NCBI RefSeq assembly: GCF_002117445.1
Contig: NZ_CP019937.1
Span: 993,501 to 1,057,500 of the forward strand
Source of the DNA: Ketogulonicigenium robustum
GTDB taxonomy: Bacteria > Pseudomonadota > Alphaproteobacteria > Rhodobacterales > Rhodobacteraceae
Length of the DNA stretch: 64,000 nt
Direction of reading: 5' to 3'
Position numbers and translations under genes: made by a program. This document shows positions 9,820-18,526 of this stretch, piece after piece (positions within the stretch are counted from its first letter, which is position 1; the number at the start of each line of letters is the position of its first letter). Below the pieces are notes generated by a model. That model saw only the letters and a program-made list of their open reading frames with translations. It was not told where the DNA came from and searched no databases.

Positions 9820-11451
9820 TCAAGCGACAGGGTCGGCAAGGGCGCGGGTGCGCCCCGGGATGGATTGGATAAGGTCGCGCGTATGTTCGCCCTGCGGGGC
9901 GGTGAAGACGCGCTCGACGGGGCCGAAATCGACCTGCTTGCCGTGATGCAGCACCGAGACCGTGTCGGCGATTTGGCGCACAACCGACAGGTCGTGCGAG
10001 ACGAAGACATAGGTCAGGTTCAGCGCACGCTGCAGCGTTTCCAGCAGGGCAAGGATCTGCGCCTGCACCGTCACGTCCAGCGCCGAGACGGCCTCGTCCA
10101 GAACCAGAACCTCGGGGTTGAGGATGAGGGCGCGCGCGATGGCGACACGCTGGCGCTGCCCGCCCGACAGGTTGGCCGAGGTAGCAGCAAGGATGGCACG
10201 CGGCAGTTGCACGCGGTCGGCGATGTCCTCCACCATCTTGCGCCGGACGTCGGGGCTGATCGGATCAAAGTTGAGGAGCGGCTCCTCGATCACTTTGAAC
10301 ATGGTTTGGCGCGGGTCGATGGAGTTATAGGGGCTTTGATAGATCATCTGCACCTTGCGGGTGTGCAGACGGCGCTGGGCCTTGGTCAGGGTCGCAAGGT
10401 CTTGGCCCAGCACGCGGATCGTGCCGCCGGTGACGCGGCCCAGGCCCATAATGTGGCGCGCGGTTGTCGTCTTGCCCGACCCCGATTCACCTACCAGCGC
10501 ATGCGTGGTGCCGCGCGCCACGCTGAAGCTGACATGATCGACAGCGCGGTAGAGCTTGCCGCCATCAAGCGGGAAGTCGACGACAAGGTCGTGCACTTCG
10601 ATAATGTTCTTCGCTGTGCCCGCCGCAATGGGGGCGCGGGCCGTGGCCGGGGCCAAGGATGGCGCGTCGGCTAGCAATTGTTTGGTGTAGGCGCTGGTGG
10701 GGGCCGACAGGACGCGCGCCGCCGGGCCGTCTTCCTGAATTTCGCCGCCCTTCAGCACGATGACACGGTCGGCGCGGTCGGCGGCCATGTTCAGGTCGTG
10801 CGTAACCAGCAGCATCGCGGTGCCGTATTCGGCGCGCAGGGCATCAATCAAGTCCAGAATGCGGCGCTGCACGGTGACGTCGAGCGCGCTTGTTGGCTCG
10901 TCCGCGATGATCAGTTGCGGGCGCAGCGCCACGGCCATTGCAATCAGCACGCGCTGGCGCATACCGCCCGACAGCTCGTGCGGGTATTGTTTCAGGCGCA
11001 TTTGGGGCTGGGTCAGGCCGACCTTGTCCAGCAGCTCGACCACTTGGGTCTCGATCAGCTGTCGGTCTTTCTCGCCATGCAGGCGGAAGACCTCGCCGAT
11101 TTGGGCGCCGATGGTGCGCACGGGGTTTAGCGAACTGGCCGGATCTTGCGGGATCAGGCTGATGTGCTTGCCGCGCACGGTATCCATCCGTTTGCCCGAC
11201 CAGCCCGCAATATCGGTGCCGTTCAGGGTGATGGTGCCGGTTTCGATGCGGCCATTGGGGGGAAGCAACCCGATGATCGATTGCGCGGTCGTCGATTTGC
11301 CTGAGCCGGATTCGCCCACCAAGGCCACGGTCTCGCCTGCGGCGATGCTGAACGACACGTCTCGCACGACGGTTTTGGTGGTCTGCCCTTGGCGATAGCT
11401 GATGTTGAGGTTCCGGACGTCCAGCAGCGGTGTGTTTTCGCGCGTGTTCAT
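9820..11451 (-). CDS. Fused double ABC ATPase of a peptide/nickel-type importer
   Basis: The protein has 543 residues with two complete ABC cassettes in one chain. The first has Walker A GESGSGKST at residues 46-54 and signature LSGGMRQR. The second has GESGSGKTT near residue 320 and signature LSGGQRQR. Both have DEPTSALD or DEAVSALD Walker B/D-loop motifs. This is the DppD-DppF (or GsiA-like) architecture fused into one polypeptide, so it powers the two permeases encoded just upstream. The ATG overlaps the stop codon of the permease gene (TAATG at 11453-11449), which implies translational coupling. Confidence 0.93.
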   Translation of the reverse strand: MNTRENTPLLDVRNLNISYRQGQTTKTVVRDVSFSIAAGETVALVGESGSGKSTTAQSIIGLLPPNGRIETGTITLNGTDIAGWSGKRMDTVRGKHISLIPQDPASSLNPVRTIGAQIGEVFRLHGEKDRQLIETQVVELLDKVGLTQPQMRLKQYPHELSGGMRQRVLIAMAVALRPQLIIADEPTSALDVTVQRRILDLIDALRAEYGTAMLLVTHDLNMAADRADRVIVLKGGEIQEDGPAARVLSAPTSAYTKQLLADAPSLAPATARAPIAAGTAKNIIEVHDLVVDFPLDGGKLYRAVDHVSFSVARGTTHALVGESGSGKTTTARHIMGLGRVTGGTIRVLGQDLATLTKAQRRLHTRKVQMIYQSPYNSIDPRQTMFKVIEEPLLNFDPISPDVRRKMVEDIADRVQLPRAILAATSANLSGGQRQRVAIARALILNPEVLVLDEAVSALDVTVQAQILALLETLQRALNLTYVFVSHDLSVVRQIADTVSVLHHGKQVDFGPVERVFTAPQGEHTRDLIQSIPGRTRALADPVA

Positions 11452-12326
11452 TATTTGCTACCTTCGATCAGCGCACGGCTGAGGCGGTTGGCCGACAAGA
11501 CGACAGCCACCACGACCAGACCGGGGATGGTCGTCAGCCACCATGCGGTTGCGATGTAATTGCGCCCCTCGGCGATCAGCAGGCCCCATTCGGGGGTGGG
11601 CGGCGGGCTGCCGAAGCCCAGAAAGCTGAGGGTCGAGATTTCGAGGATGGCGAGGCCGAATTGCAGCGCCGTCAGCGAGATGGCTGAGTTCATCGAGTTG
11701 GGCAGAACGTGGCGCCACAAGACGCGCCAGAACGTGCCGCCGCTGCCGTAGGCGGCCTCGACATATTCGCTGCGCACCACGCGTGCGACGTCGGACCGGA
11801 TCAGCCGTGCGAATTTGGCAATGGTGGTGATACCCACCGCGATGGCGATGTTGATGGTGCCAAAGCCCGTCAGCATCAGCACGCTCAGCGACAGCAGAAG
11901 CGTCGGGATCGCCAGCATCACATCGGTCAGGCGCATGATGGCATCGTCGACCCATTGGCGCGACGCGCCAGCGATGATGCCCAGCGTCGCGCCGAGGATC
12001 AGCCCCACCACGACCGCCAGAACCGCGCCGGTCAGCGTGTGGACGGCACCATAGATCACGCGGGCATATAGGTCGCGGCCCAGCATATCCGTGCCGAACC
12101 AATGGGCGGCGCTGGGCTTTTGCAGGCGTTCGGACGGGGTGCCGACCAGTGGATTTTGACCGGTGAAAAGCTGCGGTGCAACGGCGGCCACCAGCGCGAT
12201 GACCAAAATGATGATCGCGATGATTGTGGTGGGCTGCAGCGACAGGACGCGCTGCCCGATGCGCTGCAGCACGCTGCGTTGGTAGGGGGCGAGGTCGGTC
12301 GGGGTGCGGGTGATGTTGTCGGTCAT
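11451..12326 (-). CDS. DppC/OppC-type ABC permease
   Basis: The protein has 291 residues with a cytoplasmic N-terminus, one transmembrane helix, and then the binding-protein-dependent transport domain with five further helices. The EAA loop is visible around EAAYGSGGTFWRVLWRHVLPN. The periplasmic LVGTPSERLQKPSAAHWFGTD segment type is typical of the C-type permeases of the dipeptide/nickel family. It pairs with the B-type permease encoded immediately upstream (1-nt gap) and is coupled to the ATPase gene downstream. Confidence 0.92.
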   Translation of the reverse strand: MTDNITRTPTDLAPYQRSVLQRIGQRVLSLQPTTIIAIIILVIALVAAVAPQLFTGQNPLVGTPSERLQKPSAAHWFGTDMLGRDLYARVIYGAVHTLTGAVLAVVVGLILGATLGIIAGASRQWVDDAIMRLTDVMLAIPTLLLSLSVLMLTGFGTINIAIAVGITTIAKFARLIRSDVARVVRSEYVEAAYGSGGTFWRVLWRHVLPNSMNSAISLTALQFGLAILEISTLSFLGFGSPPPTPEWGLLIAEGRNYIATAWWLTTIPGLVVVAVVLSANRLSRALIEGSK

Positions 12327-12327
12327 G

Positions 12328-13266
12328 TCACGCTCCCTTCGCGGCGCGCAGGCGGGGGTCGATCAGGGGGGCGACCAGATCGATCAGCAGGGTGATCGCC
12401 ACGAAAATCACGGCAGAGATAACGACGATGGCTTCCAGCACAGCGACGTCTTGGTTGTTCACCGCATTGATGGTAAGAACGCCGATACCGTTCAGCCCAA
12501 AGACAGTTTCGGTGACCACCGCGCCCGCCAGCAGTTCGCCGAACAGCACGCCCGCAATCGCCAGCGTCGGCACCAGCGTGTTGCGCAGGATGTGGTGCCA
12601 GAACGCCCAGCGGAACGATGCCCCCTTGGCCCGCGCAACGCTGACGAAGGGTTGTACCGAAGTGTCGTCGATATTGCGCATCAACACTTGGGCCAGCGCG
12701 GCAGAGATTACGATCGACAGCGTCAGCGCAGGCAGGATGCGCGCCTCGAGCGGGCCCGCCCCGATGACCGAAACCCATTTCAGGCGGAACGAGAAGATCT
12801 GGATCAGCATGATCCCGACCCAAAATACCGGTACCGAGGCGAACAATGGCGGCAGCGACGCGAACAGCCGCCGCAGCCATTGAAAGGGTGCGAAAGTCGA
12901 CAACAATGCCACAGCACTGGCCAGAATGACGGCCCCGACAAACCCCATCAGCGCCAGTATCAGCGTGCCGGGCAGGCTGCTGGCGATCAACGCGCTGACC
13001 GGCACGCCGTTTTCGACGGAATGCCCGAAATCGCCCCGCAGAAAGTCAAAGAGGGTTGTGACGTATTTCTGCAAAAACGATGTTTCGCTGCCGTAGGACT
13101 GCATGATTTCAGCCAATTGCTGTTGGTTCAGGCCATATTCAGGGCGCAGAAATTTCAGCATTACGGCATCGCCGGGCAGGGCCTGCAGCAAGATGAAGGC
13201 GATGGTAAACGTCGCCCACAGTACCAGCAGCCCTTGCCAAAGACGATTTATCAGGTAGCGCGCCAT
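12328..13266 (-). CDS. DppB/OppB-type ABC permease
   Basis: The protein has 312 residues. It starts MARYLINRLWQG, as DppB-family permeases do, and continues with a long periplasmic loop and five later helices. The EAA loop reads VARAKGASFRWAFWHHILRN. It forms the heterodimeric channel with the next gene product. The gene begins 30 nt after the binding protein gene, in the same operon. The natural substrate is not deducible; members of this family carry peptides, nickel chelates, opines and other small amides. Confidence 0.92.
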   Translation of the reverse strand: MARYLINRLWQGLLVLWATFTIAFILLQALPGDAVMLKFLRPEYGLNQQQLAEIMQSYGSETSFLQKYVTTLFDFLRGDFGHSVENGVPVSALIASSLPGTLILALMGFVGAVILASAVALLSTFAPFQWLRRLFASLPPLFASVPVFWVGIMLIQIFSFRLKWVSVIGAGPLEARILPALTLSIVISAALAQVLMRNIDDTSVQPFVSVARAKGASFRWAFWHHILRNTLVPTLAIAGVLFGELLAGAVVTETVFGLNGIGVLTINAVNNQDVAVLEAIVVISAVIFVAITLLIDLVAPLIDPRLRAAKGA

Positions 13267-13296
13267 TGTGTCGATTTTCCTTTTCGGCGTAGGGCG

Positions 13297-14937
13297 TTAC
13301 TTGTCCAGCCAGACGTTGAAGAACGACGGGCGCGCGACGGAATCGAACGCCAGACCCTTGACGTAGGCCTGCGCGCCGAAGACTTGGGGTTCCTCGAACA
13401 GGGGGACGACGTAGCCGTTGTCGATCACGTAGTTCTGGGCCTCTGCCCCCAATGCGGCGCGCTGGGCGGGGTCGGCGGCGGTTGCGATGCTTTCCAGCAG
13501 ATCGTTCATCGTCTCGTCGACAAAGCTTTTGCCTTGGCCGAGCCCACCGACCTGCAGCATATTGTTGCGCGCCTGGGGCGAAAAGAAGCTGCGCATCACA
13601 TCCAGATCGGCGCGGCCGACCATGCTGTTCAGCACCGGGGCCAGCGCCGGATCCAGCACGTTCAGCGCGGCCGAGCTGCTATCCATCGGCAGGACTTGCA
13701 GCGTCACACCGACCGCGCCCCATTGTTGGGCGATCAGTTGCAGAACGGCGCGGCTTTGCGGCTGGGCCAGCGCCTCGTAGCAGGCGACGGCCAGCTTGAC
13801 GCCGTCTTTTTCGCGCAGGCCGTCGCTGCCCAATGTCCAGCCAGCTTCGTCCAGCAGTTGGGCGGCAAGCGCGGGGTCGTAGGCCAGTTTATCCGACAGG
13901 TTGACGTAGCCCATCGCGCCCTTGGCCAAAATCGATGTGGCTTGCGGGTAGTTCGGCGAGAAAATCGTATCGACGATTTCTTGGGTGTTGGTCGCGTGGA
14001 TCAGCGCTTGGCGCACCTTGGCATCGGCGACCAGCGGGTTTTCGGGACGGAAGACCAGCGTATTGTTCACGCCGTTGGTAGGCGCGGCGTAGATGATCGC
14101 GCCGACAGCCTCGACCTGCGGCTCGTCATAGGATTGCACTTGGCGGATGATGTCGGCCTGGCCCGAGATCAGCGCGCCGATGCGGACGCTGTCTTCGGGG
14201 GCGATCAGCATCTTGATTCCGTCCAGATAAGCTGCGCCAGTATGACCCCAGCTGGCGGGGGCCCAGTTGTAGTCGGGGCGGGCGGTGAAATCGACTTCCT
14301 TGCCCAGAACCTCGCCCGAGATCACAAACGGGCCCGAACCGATGATCTTGGTGGCGTCACCCAAATCGTCGAAAGGGTGGTCCAGCGTTTGCGGCGATAC
14401 AATTCCCGACCCGATCACCGATGTGCCCTGCAAGAACCCCGGCGAGGGCTGGCTGAAGGTGAATTTCACGGTCAGCGGGTCGATCACTTCGCTGCTGACA
14501 TAGTTGGCCAGCACCTCGGACACCGGGTAGCGCTTCTCGGGGTTGCCAAGGCCGAATGTGTCGAAGTTCAGTGCAACCGCAGCCGCGTCCAGCGGTGTGC
14601 CATCCGAGAAGGTGATGCCGTCGAACAGTTTGAAGGTGAATTCGGTGGCATCCGCGTTCACCTCCCAGCTTTCGGCCAGCCACGGTTCCAGTTCCAGCGT
14701 CTCGGGGTTTTGCCACAGCAGTTTGTCGGTGATTTGGTTCAGGATGCCGCTGTTGGGGTAAAAACCGCCCGCAGGGGGGTAGAGGTTGGTGTGGGGTTGC
14801 CGCTCCAGATAAATCAGAGTGCCGCCTGTTTTGGGCGTTGCGGCCTCTTGCGCGAAGGCAGGGCGGGCGACGGCGATCGCGGCGGTCGACAGCAGGAAGT
14901 GACGGCGGTTCAGTTTGAGCTTCAAGGTGTGGATCAT
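13297..14937 (-). CDS. ABC transporter substrate-binding protein, family 5 (KPN_01854-type)
   Basis: The protein has 546 residues from the ATG at 14937, which has AGAAGGG 8 nt upstream. A slightly longer in-frame start at 14973 is less likely. The N-terminus has twin arginines (LNRRHFLLS) and an AFA-Q cleavage site, so export by the Tat pathway is plausible. The mature protein has the family-5 solute-binding signature with GGTLIYLERQP, then LWQNPETLELEPWLAESWEV and FTFKLFDGITFSDGTPLDA. It delivers substrate to the two permeases encoded next. The downstream monooxygenase, CMD and peroxidase-like genes match a conserved set, so substrate uptake and oxidation are probably linked. Confidence 0.92.
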   Translation of the reverse strand: MIHTLKLKLNRRHFLLSTAAIAVARPAFAQEAATPKTGGTLIYLERQPHTNLYPPAGGFYPNSGILNQITDKLLWQNPETLELEPWLAESWEVNADATEFTFKLFDGITFSDGTPLDAAAVALNFDTFGLGNPEKRYPVSEVLANYVSSEVIDPLTVKFTFSQPSPGFLQGTSVIGSGIVSPQTLDHPFDDLGDATKIIGSGPFVISGEVLGKEVDFTARPDYNWAPASWGHTGAAYLDGIKMLIAPEDSVRIGALISGQADIIRQVQSYDEPQVEAVGAIIYAAPTNGVNNTLVFRPENPLVADAKVRQALIHATNTQEIVDTIFSPNYPQATSILAKGAMGYVNLSDKLAYDPALAAQLLDEAGWTLGSDGLREKDGVKLAVACYEALAQPQSRAVLQLIAQQWGAVGVTLQVLPMDSSSAALNVLDPALAPVLNSMVGRADLDVMRSFFSPQARNNMLQVGGLGQGKSFVDETMNDLLESIATAADPAQRAALGAEAQNYVIDNGYVVPLFEEPQVFGAQAYVKGLAFDSVARPSFFNVWLDK

Positions 14938-15015
14938 GTAACGAGCCCTTCTTTGAGTGCAGGCGTTGCGCACGTTTAGAGTACACCCCGATCACATTGG
15001 GATGCTAAATTCAGA

Positions 15016-15032
15016 ATAAATCTGTTATTTAT
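15016..15032. promoter_or_regulatory. Inverted repeat upstream of the ABC operon
   Basis: ATAAAT and ATTTAT flank a 5-nt spacer about 80 bp upstream of the binding-protein start codon. The symmetry and position suit an operator for a dimeric regulator, but no regulator gene is visible in the operon. This is a weak, AT-rich repeat and could occur by chance. Confidence 0.3.
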
Positions 15033-15149
15033 CAGTCAGTTGTCTTGGTGGCTGAGCACATGGCAGGTCGCGTCCCGCCGCAAGACAGTTGTGTTTCTTT
15101 ACATGTCATCATGGGTGGAATCGGGATTCTGGCAATGCTCTATTTTAAT

Positions 15150-15170
15150 ATCACCCCGATCTGGGGTGAT
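15150..15170. repeat. Perfect inverted repeat (8-bp arms)
   Basis: ATCACCCC, GATCT, GGGGTGAT. On the plus strand it is followed by TGTTTCTC. It could be a terminator remnant for a lost gene or an operator. A related half (CACCCCGATCAC) occurs near 14985, closer to the binding-protein gene. Confidence 0.4.
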
Positions 15171-16840
15171 TGTTTCTCAGCAAGTGCTACCAGATTAGGC
15201 GCTGAAGCGGCTTCCATATTACTTATGCGCCGTAGGTGATTGTTTTCGTGATTCGCGCGAAAACAGTATTTGTGTTCCCCGATTCTTGACCCTGGGTCAG
15301 ATTCAGCCGCGTCGGGGCGGGTCGTCACGTGAGCATGTGAATGGAATTTCTGCGCGACGGGCCCAAGAATCACCGCGCCTGAATGGTGCGCTTGCTGACA
15401 AGGGCGACCATGCGGTTTCAATCAGACCGATGGCTGAGAAATGACTGCCGAAGCGCCGTAAGATGTTGGGGGTATGCGCTCAACCGTGGCGTGAACGGTA
15501 TTTGTCGTTGAAACCAGTTGTTCGCTATGTCCCGTGTGCGATGCTGGGTGAGGGTGATCAGCACGTATTTCCTCTGACATTGGACTATTGCCGCTGACCT
15601 ACAGCCGTCATGGATGTGCGTTGGGGTGTAGCGGGCACTGGTGTTCGGAAGGGCGTCTCTTAGCTGGAAAGTATCGGATTGGATCGGGCGCGTGTGTGTG
15701 CCGGTGGAGACTATTCACGCGCTGCGACCACGGCGGAATGCTGTAGCCTTGCGTGGGCCATCGTCCACTTGTTGCGACCCGAGGGGCTTAATCAGCTATT
15801 CAATGCCACGGGCGGTGCTGCGGGACGTTTCACGTTGCGCCTCGTTATGCGGCGACAGCCTTCGATCAGATGTCGAAAGCCCAGCGCGCGGCTCCTGTCA
15901 TCGTTAGCAAGGCAGGCAGAAAATTTGCGCATAGCGCGCTCTTAGATCGATATTGTTAAGGAGTACGGCATATTCTGGCCGTAAAATAAAGGATTTCTGC
16001 GGTAGCGTGGCGTTCCATCGACCAGAAATGTGCCGTTAGAATACTGTTCTAATTTGGGCATGTCGACTCGGGGGCTGGAAGGTTATTCGTGGCTGATTTC
16101 CGAGATGTTGAGCCGAAGCCGTGCCGATTCGGCGCAAAACTCTGGTGAAATGCGCCGCGCCCGGTGTGGCTCTCGCTGTGCTAAAACGACGTCTCTGTGG
16201 CGTGTATCTTGTTCGGATTTGTGGCTGGCGCCTTATTTTCAAAGTCCAAAAACGAAGGTCGCTATCAATAATCTACCAGGCCGACCCTGCGTTTTCTGTA
16301 AAAAAATGATTAACACGTGCGGATGAGGTAACGTTTGGATAGTAAATATTGCTTAAGAATCAATCCCCCGCGACGCCTAGAAGCGCCTTCATATCCCTAA
16401 TCAAATAAGGGAAAGCATAAATCAACCCCTAAATTATTTTAACTTTTGCGACAGAATCTTTGTTGACTTAAAGTTTAAAATGTTTTTCGTTTGCTGTGTG
16501 CCTTGCACGCAAGAGATACCAATCGATACGCGTAAGCTGTCTGTTACATTGGACTTACATTCCACTGGATTAGATCTGCGCGCGAAATAATTGTGTAGCT
16601 GGCGTCTTAGTCACAGCTGATAAAGTTCAATGTGGGGAATGAGGCGTGGACGTGAAATCAGGGGTTTAGACCCCTTAAATCGAGATTTTCAGTTAAAATT
16701 AGCGTCTAGACTATGTGCTTTGGGTAGCGCATACAGTGCGGTTGGCATTTCAATGCCGTCCTCATGCTGATGTTGCATAGGCGTTACCAACTGATGAATT
16801 CGATGCGTCCTTTAGCTTCAGCAATTTGGAGGATTCTTTA

Positions 16841-18178
16841 ATGGCGCTTATCGATCTTGGACTGTTGCAAAGCGAAACAGTTTACGTTGACACAACGACG
16901 AACCCGACCAACGTTGACCTGATCGGGCTAGATGCGTTGACCTCGCCGAACGTGGTTTACCATGGGAACGGCAGCATCGATCTGACGACAATCTTGGGTG
17001 TGATCGCGCTGTCAAACAGCACTATCATTGCGACCGGCGGGGCAGATGTGACGATTGGTGCAGGGCTTCTGGATGTCAGCCTGCTATCTGGCCGCACCCT
17101 TTATGTTGATGGCGACAGCAGCATTACGCTGAACGCTGCGGCTGTCAGTTTGGCGGGTGTGTTGACCGACCTGCTAAACAGCACGACTATCTCGTTTAGC
17201 GGAAGTGGCGACGGTGTGTTCCGGTTTAATCCGCCGGCTGTTGGCCTGTTGTCGAACTTCAGCCTGACCGTGGATTCGATGGGGCCTGGCGACAAGATTG
17301 TCATTCCTTACGGGGGCGATGGCGTATACGCGCTTAGCGAGCCAAAGAATTTTTGGGGAACCCAATACACGGGCTATGACGCTAATAGCGGCTATCTGAC
17401 ACTCACCAATGGGACGGTGGTATTTAGCCAGGTTACGGTTCGGATCAAAATGACGCAGAGTGAGTATAATGCTTACGCTGCAAACCGTGACCTTTATCTT
17501 GACGGCGCCAACGACACCTTCACCTTCCCGGGTGATGATAGCGGCGAGCCGCCCTACGTCATTCCTTGCTTCGCGGCTGGCACCGTGATCGAGACGGCTT
17601 TTGGTCTGCACGCGATCGAGACGCTGAAGGTCGGCGATCTGGTGATGACACTCGATAACGGCTTGAAACCGATCCGCTGGATCGGGTCGGTCAAGATCGA
17701 GCAGGCCGAGCTGGAGGCGAACCCGAACCTGAAGCCTATCCGCATCAGCGCCGGGGCCCTTGGGCGGAATACGCCGGTGATGGACCTGACCGTTTCACCC
17801 CAACACCGCGTGCTCGTATCCTCGAAAGTGGCCGAGCGCATGCTGGGTAGCAACGAAGTTCTGGTGGCTGCAAAACAGCTTTTGGTTGTGGATGGTGTTG
17901 ACGTGGCCGAGACAACGGATGGGGTCGAGTACTTCCACTTCCTGCTGGACGAGCACGAAGTTGTCTTCTCGAACGGCGCGCAGACCGAGACCCTCTACAC
18001 CGGCCCGATGGCGTTGATGGCCGTTGGCAAGGCCGCGCGCGAGGAAATCCTTGAGCTATTCCCCCAACTTGCCGATCTGGACTATTCGGCGCCGTCGGCC
18101 CGTCCGCTGGCCAGCGGACGGCAGGCCCGCAAGCTCGCGATGCGTCATGTCAGCAACAATCGGCCGCTGATCAGCTAG
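16841..18178 (+). CDS. Secreted-type protein with C-terminal Hint_2 domain
   Basis: The protein has 445 residues. The ATG at 16841 follows GGAGG by 8 nt. The N-terminal 230 residues are rich in Asn, Thr, Ser, Gly and hydrophobic beta-strand-like repeats with no cysteines. They resemble extracellular repeat proteins that lack a cleaved signal peptide and are exported by type I systems. The C-terminal part is a Hint domain: it opens at IPCFAAGTVIE with the candidate self-splicing nucleophile Cys243, continues with the LKVGDLVMTLDNG block, and has the SPQHRV block near residues 317-325. Hint_2 proteins are abundant in Rhodobacteraceae, and autoprocessing has been proposed but is largely untested. 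The gene stands alone in a lower-GC setting with its own terminator. Confidence 0.82.
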   Translation: MALIDLGLLQSETVYVDTTTNPTNVDLIGLDALTSPNVVYHGNGSIDLTTILGVIALSNSTIIATGGADVTIGAGLLDVSLLSGRTLYVDGDSSITLNAAAVSLAGVLTDLLNSTTISFSGSGDGVFRFNPPAVGLLSNFSLTVDSMGPGDKIVIPYGGDGVYALSEPKNFWGTQYTGYDANSGYLTLTNGTVVFSQVTVRIKMTQSEYNAYAANRDLYLDGANDTFTFPGDDSGEPPYVIPCFAAGTVIETAFGLHAIETLKVGDLVMTLDNGLKPIRWIGSVKIEQAELEANPNLKPIRISAGALGRNTPVMDLTVSPQHRVLVSSKVAERMLGSNEVLVAAKQLLVVDGVDVAETTDGVEYFHFLLDEHEVVFSNGAQTETLYTGPMALMAVGKAAREEILELFPQLADLDYSAPSARPLASGRQARKLAMRHVSNNRPLIS

Positions 18179-18194
18179 TTTGGCTGTGAAACTG

Positions 18195-18225
18195 GAAAGG
18201 GCCGCGCATGTTGCGCGACCCTTTC
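18195..18225 (+). terminator. Hairpin after the Hint-domain gene
   Basis: The arms GAAAGGGCCGCGC and GCGCGACCCTTTC form a long stem (one A-C mismatch) with an ATGTT loop 16 nt past the stop codon. There is no clear T-run, so it is called on stem strength and position. Confidence 0.6.
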
Positions 18226-18292
18226 GTAAGCTACATCGGGCGTTGCTGCAAAAGTCAGCGTGTGAGCGAGCGTTCCTTTTTCCCCGATAGTT

Positions 18293-18526
18293 TTATGCCG
18301 CGCGTTCGAGCACCGCGGTGCTGCGCGCATTGAATCGGTTCATGAGTGCGACGCGGACGTGGATTTCGGCGGTTTGACGTTGGGGGGCTGATGATGCAAT
18401 GCGCTTGCCGCGCGCTTCAAGGCGCATCTTCTTCTTTGTCTCTATCCTGCTTCGGACGTGATATTCGGCCCAGCGCTCGCAGATGGTTCGACCAATGCGC
18501 AGGCTTAAGTCTTCAAAGTCAGCCAC
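18293..18526 (-). CDS. Hypothetical basic protein behind the broken integrase
   Basis: The frame has 77 codons from a GTG at 18526, which overlaps the true end of the integrase frame by 22 nt. The product is very basic (RIETKKKMRLEARGKR) and has no membrane segment or recognised domain. The overlap with the integrase suggests a coupled small gene, but its reality rests only on an open frame and position. Confidence 0.35.
   Translation of the reverse strand: MADFEDLSLRIGRTICERWAEYHVRSRIETKKKMRLEARGKRIASSAPQRQTAEIHVRVALMNRFNARSTAVLERAA

Larger units (their letters stand above)
14974..16840. other. Gene-poor lower-GC region
   Basis: About 1.87 kb with no convincing gene on either strand. The few open frames (up to about 98 codons) have no ribosome-binding site, no recognisable domain and no third-position GC bias, unlike the genes on either side. 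Base composition falls, with AT-rich tracts near 16.3-16.5 kb. Visible structure includes a perfect inverted repeat at 15150-15170 (ATCACCCC, 5 nt, GGGGTGAT) and another at 16660-16675 (AGGGGT, TTAG, ACCCCT). It looks like decayed or foreign DNA, in keeping with the broken integrase further right. Confidence 0.6.

Noticed and set aside
12304-14979. An 891-codon open frame on the plus strand
   Set aside because: It is fully antisense to the permease and binding-protein genes, has no recognisable domain and is rich in His, Gln and Arg, as expected from antisense of high-GC coding DNA.
15641-15945. Open frames of about 88 codons in the gene-poor region
   Set aside because: No ribosome-binding site, no codon bias and no recognisable similarity; two different frames overlap the same DNA.
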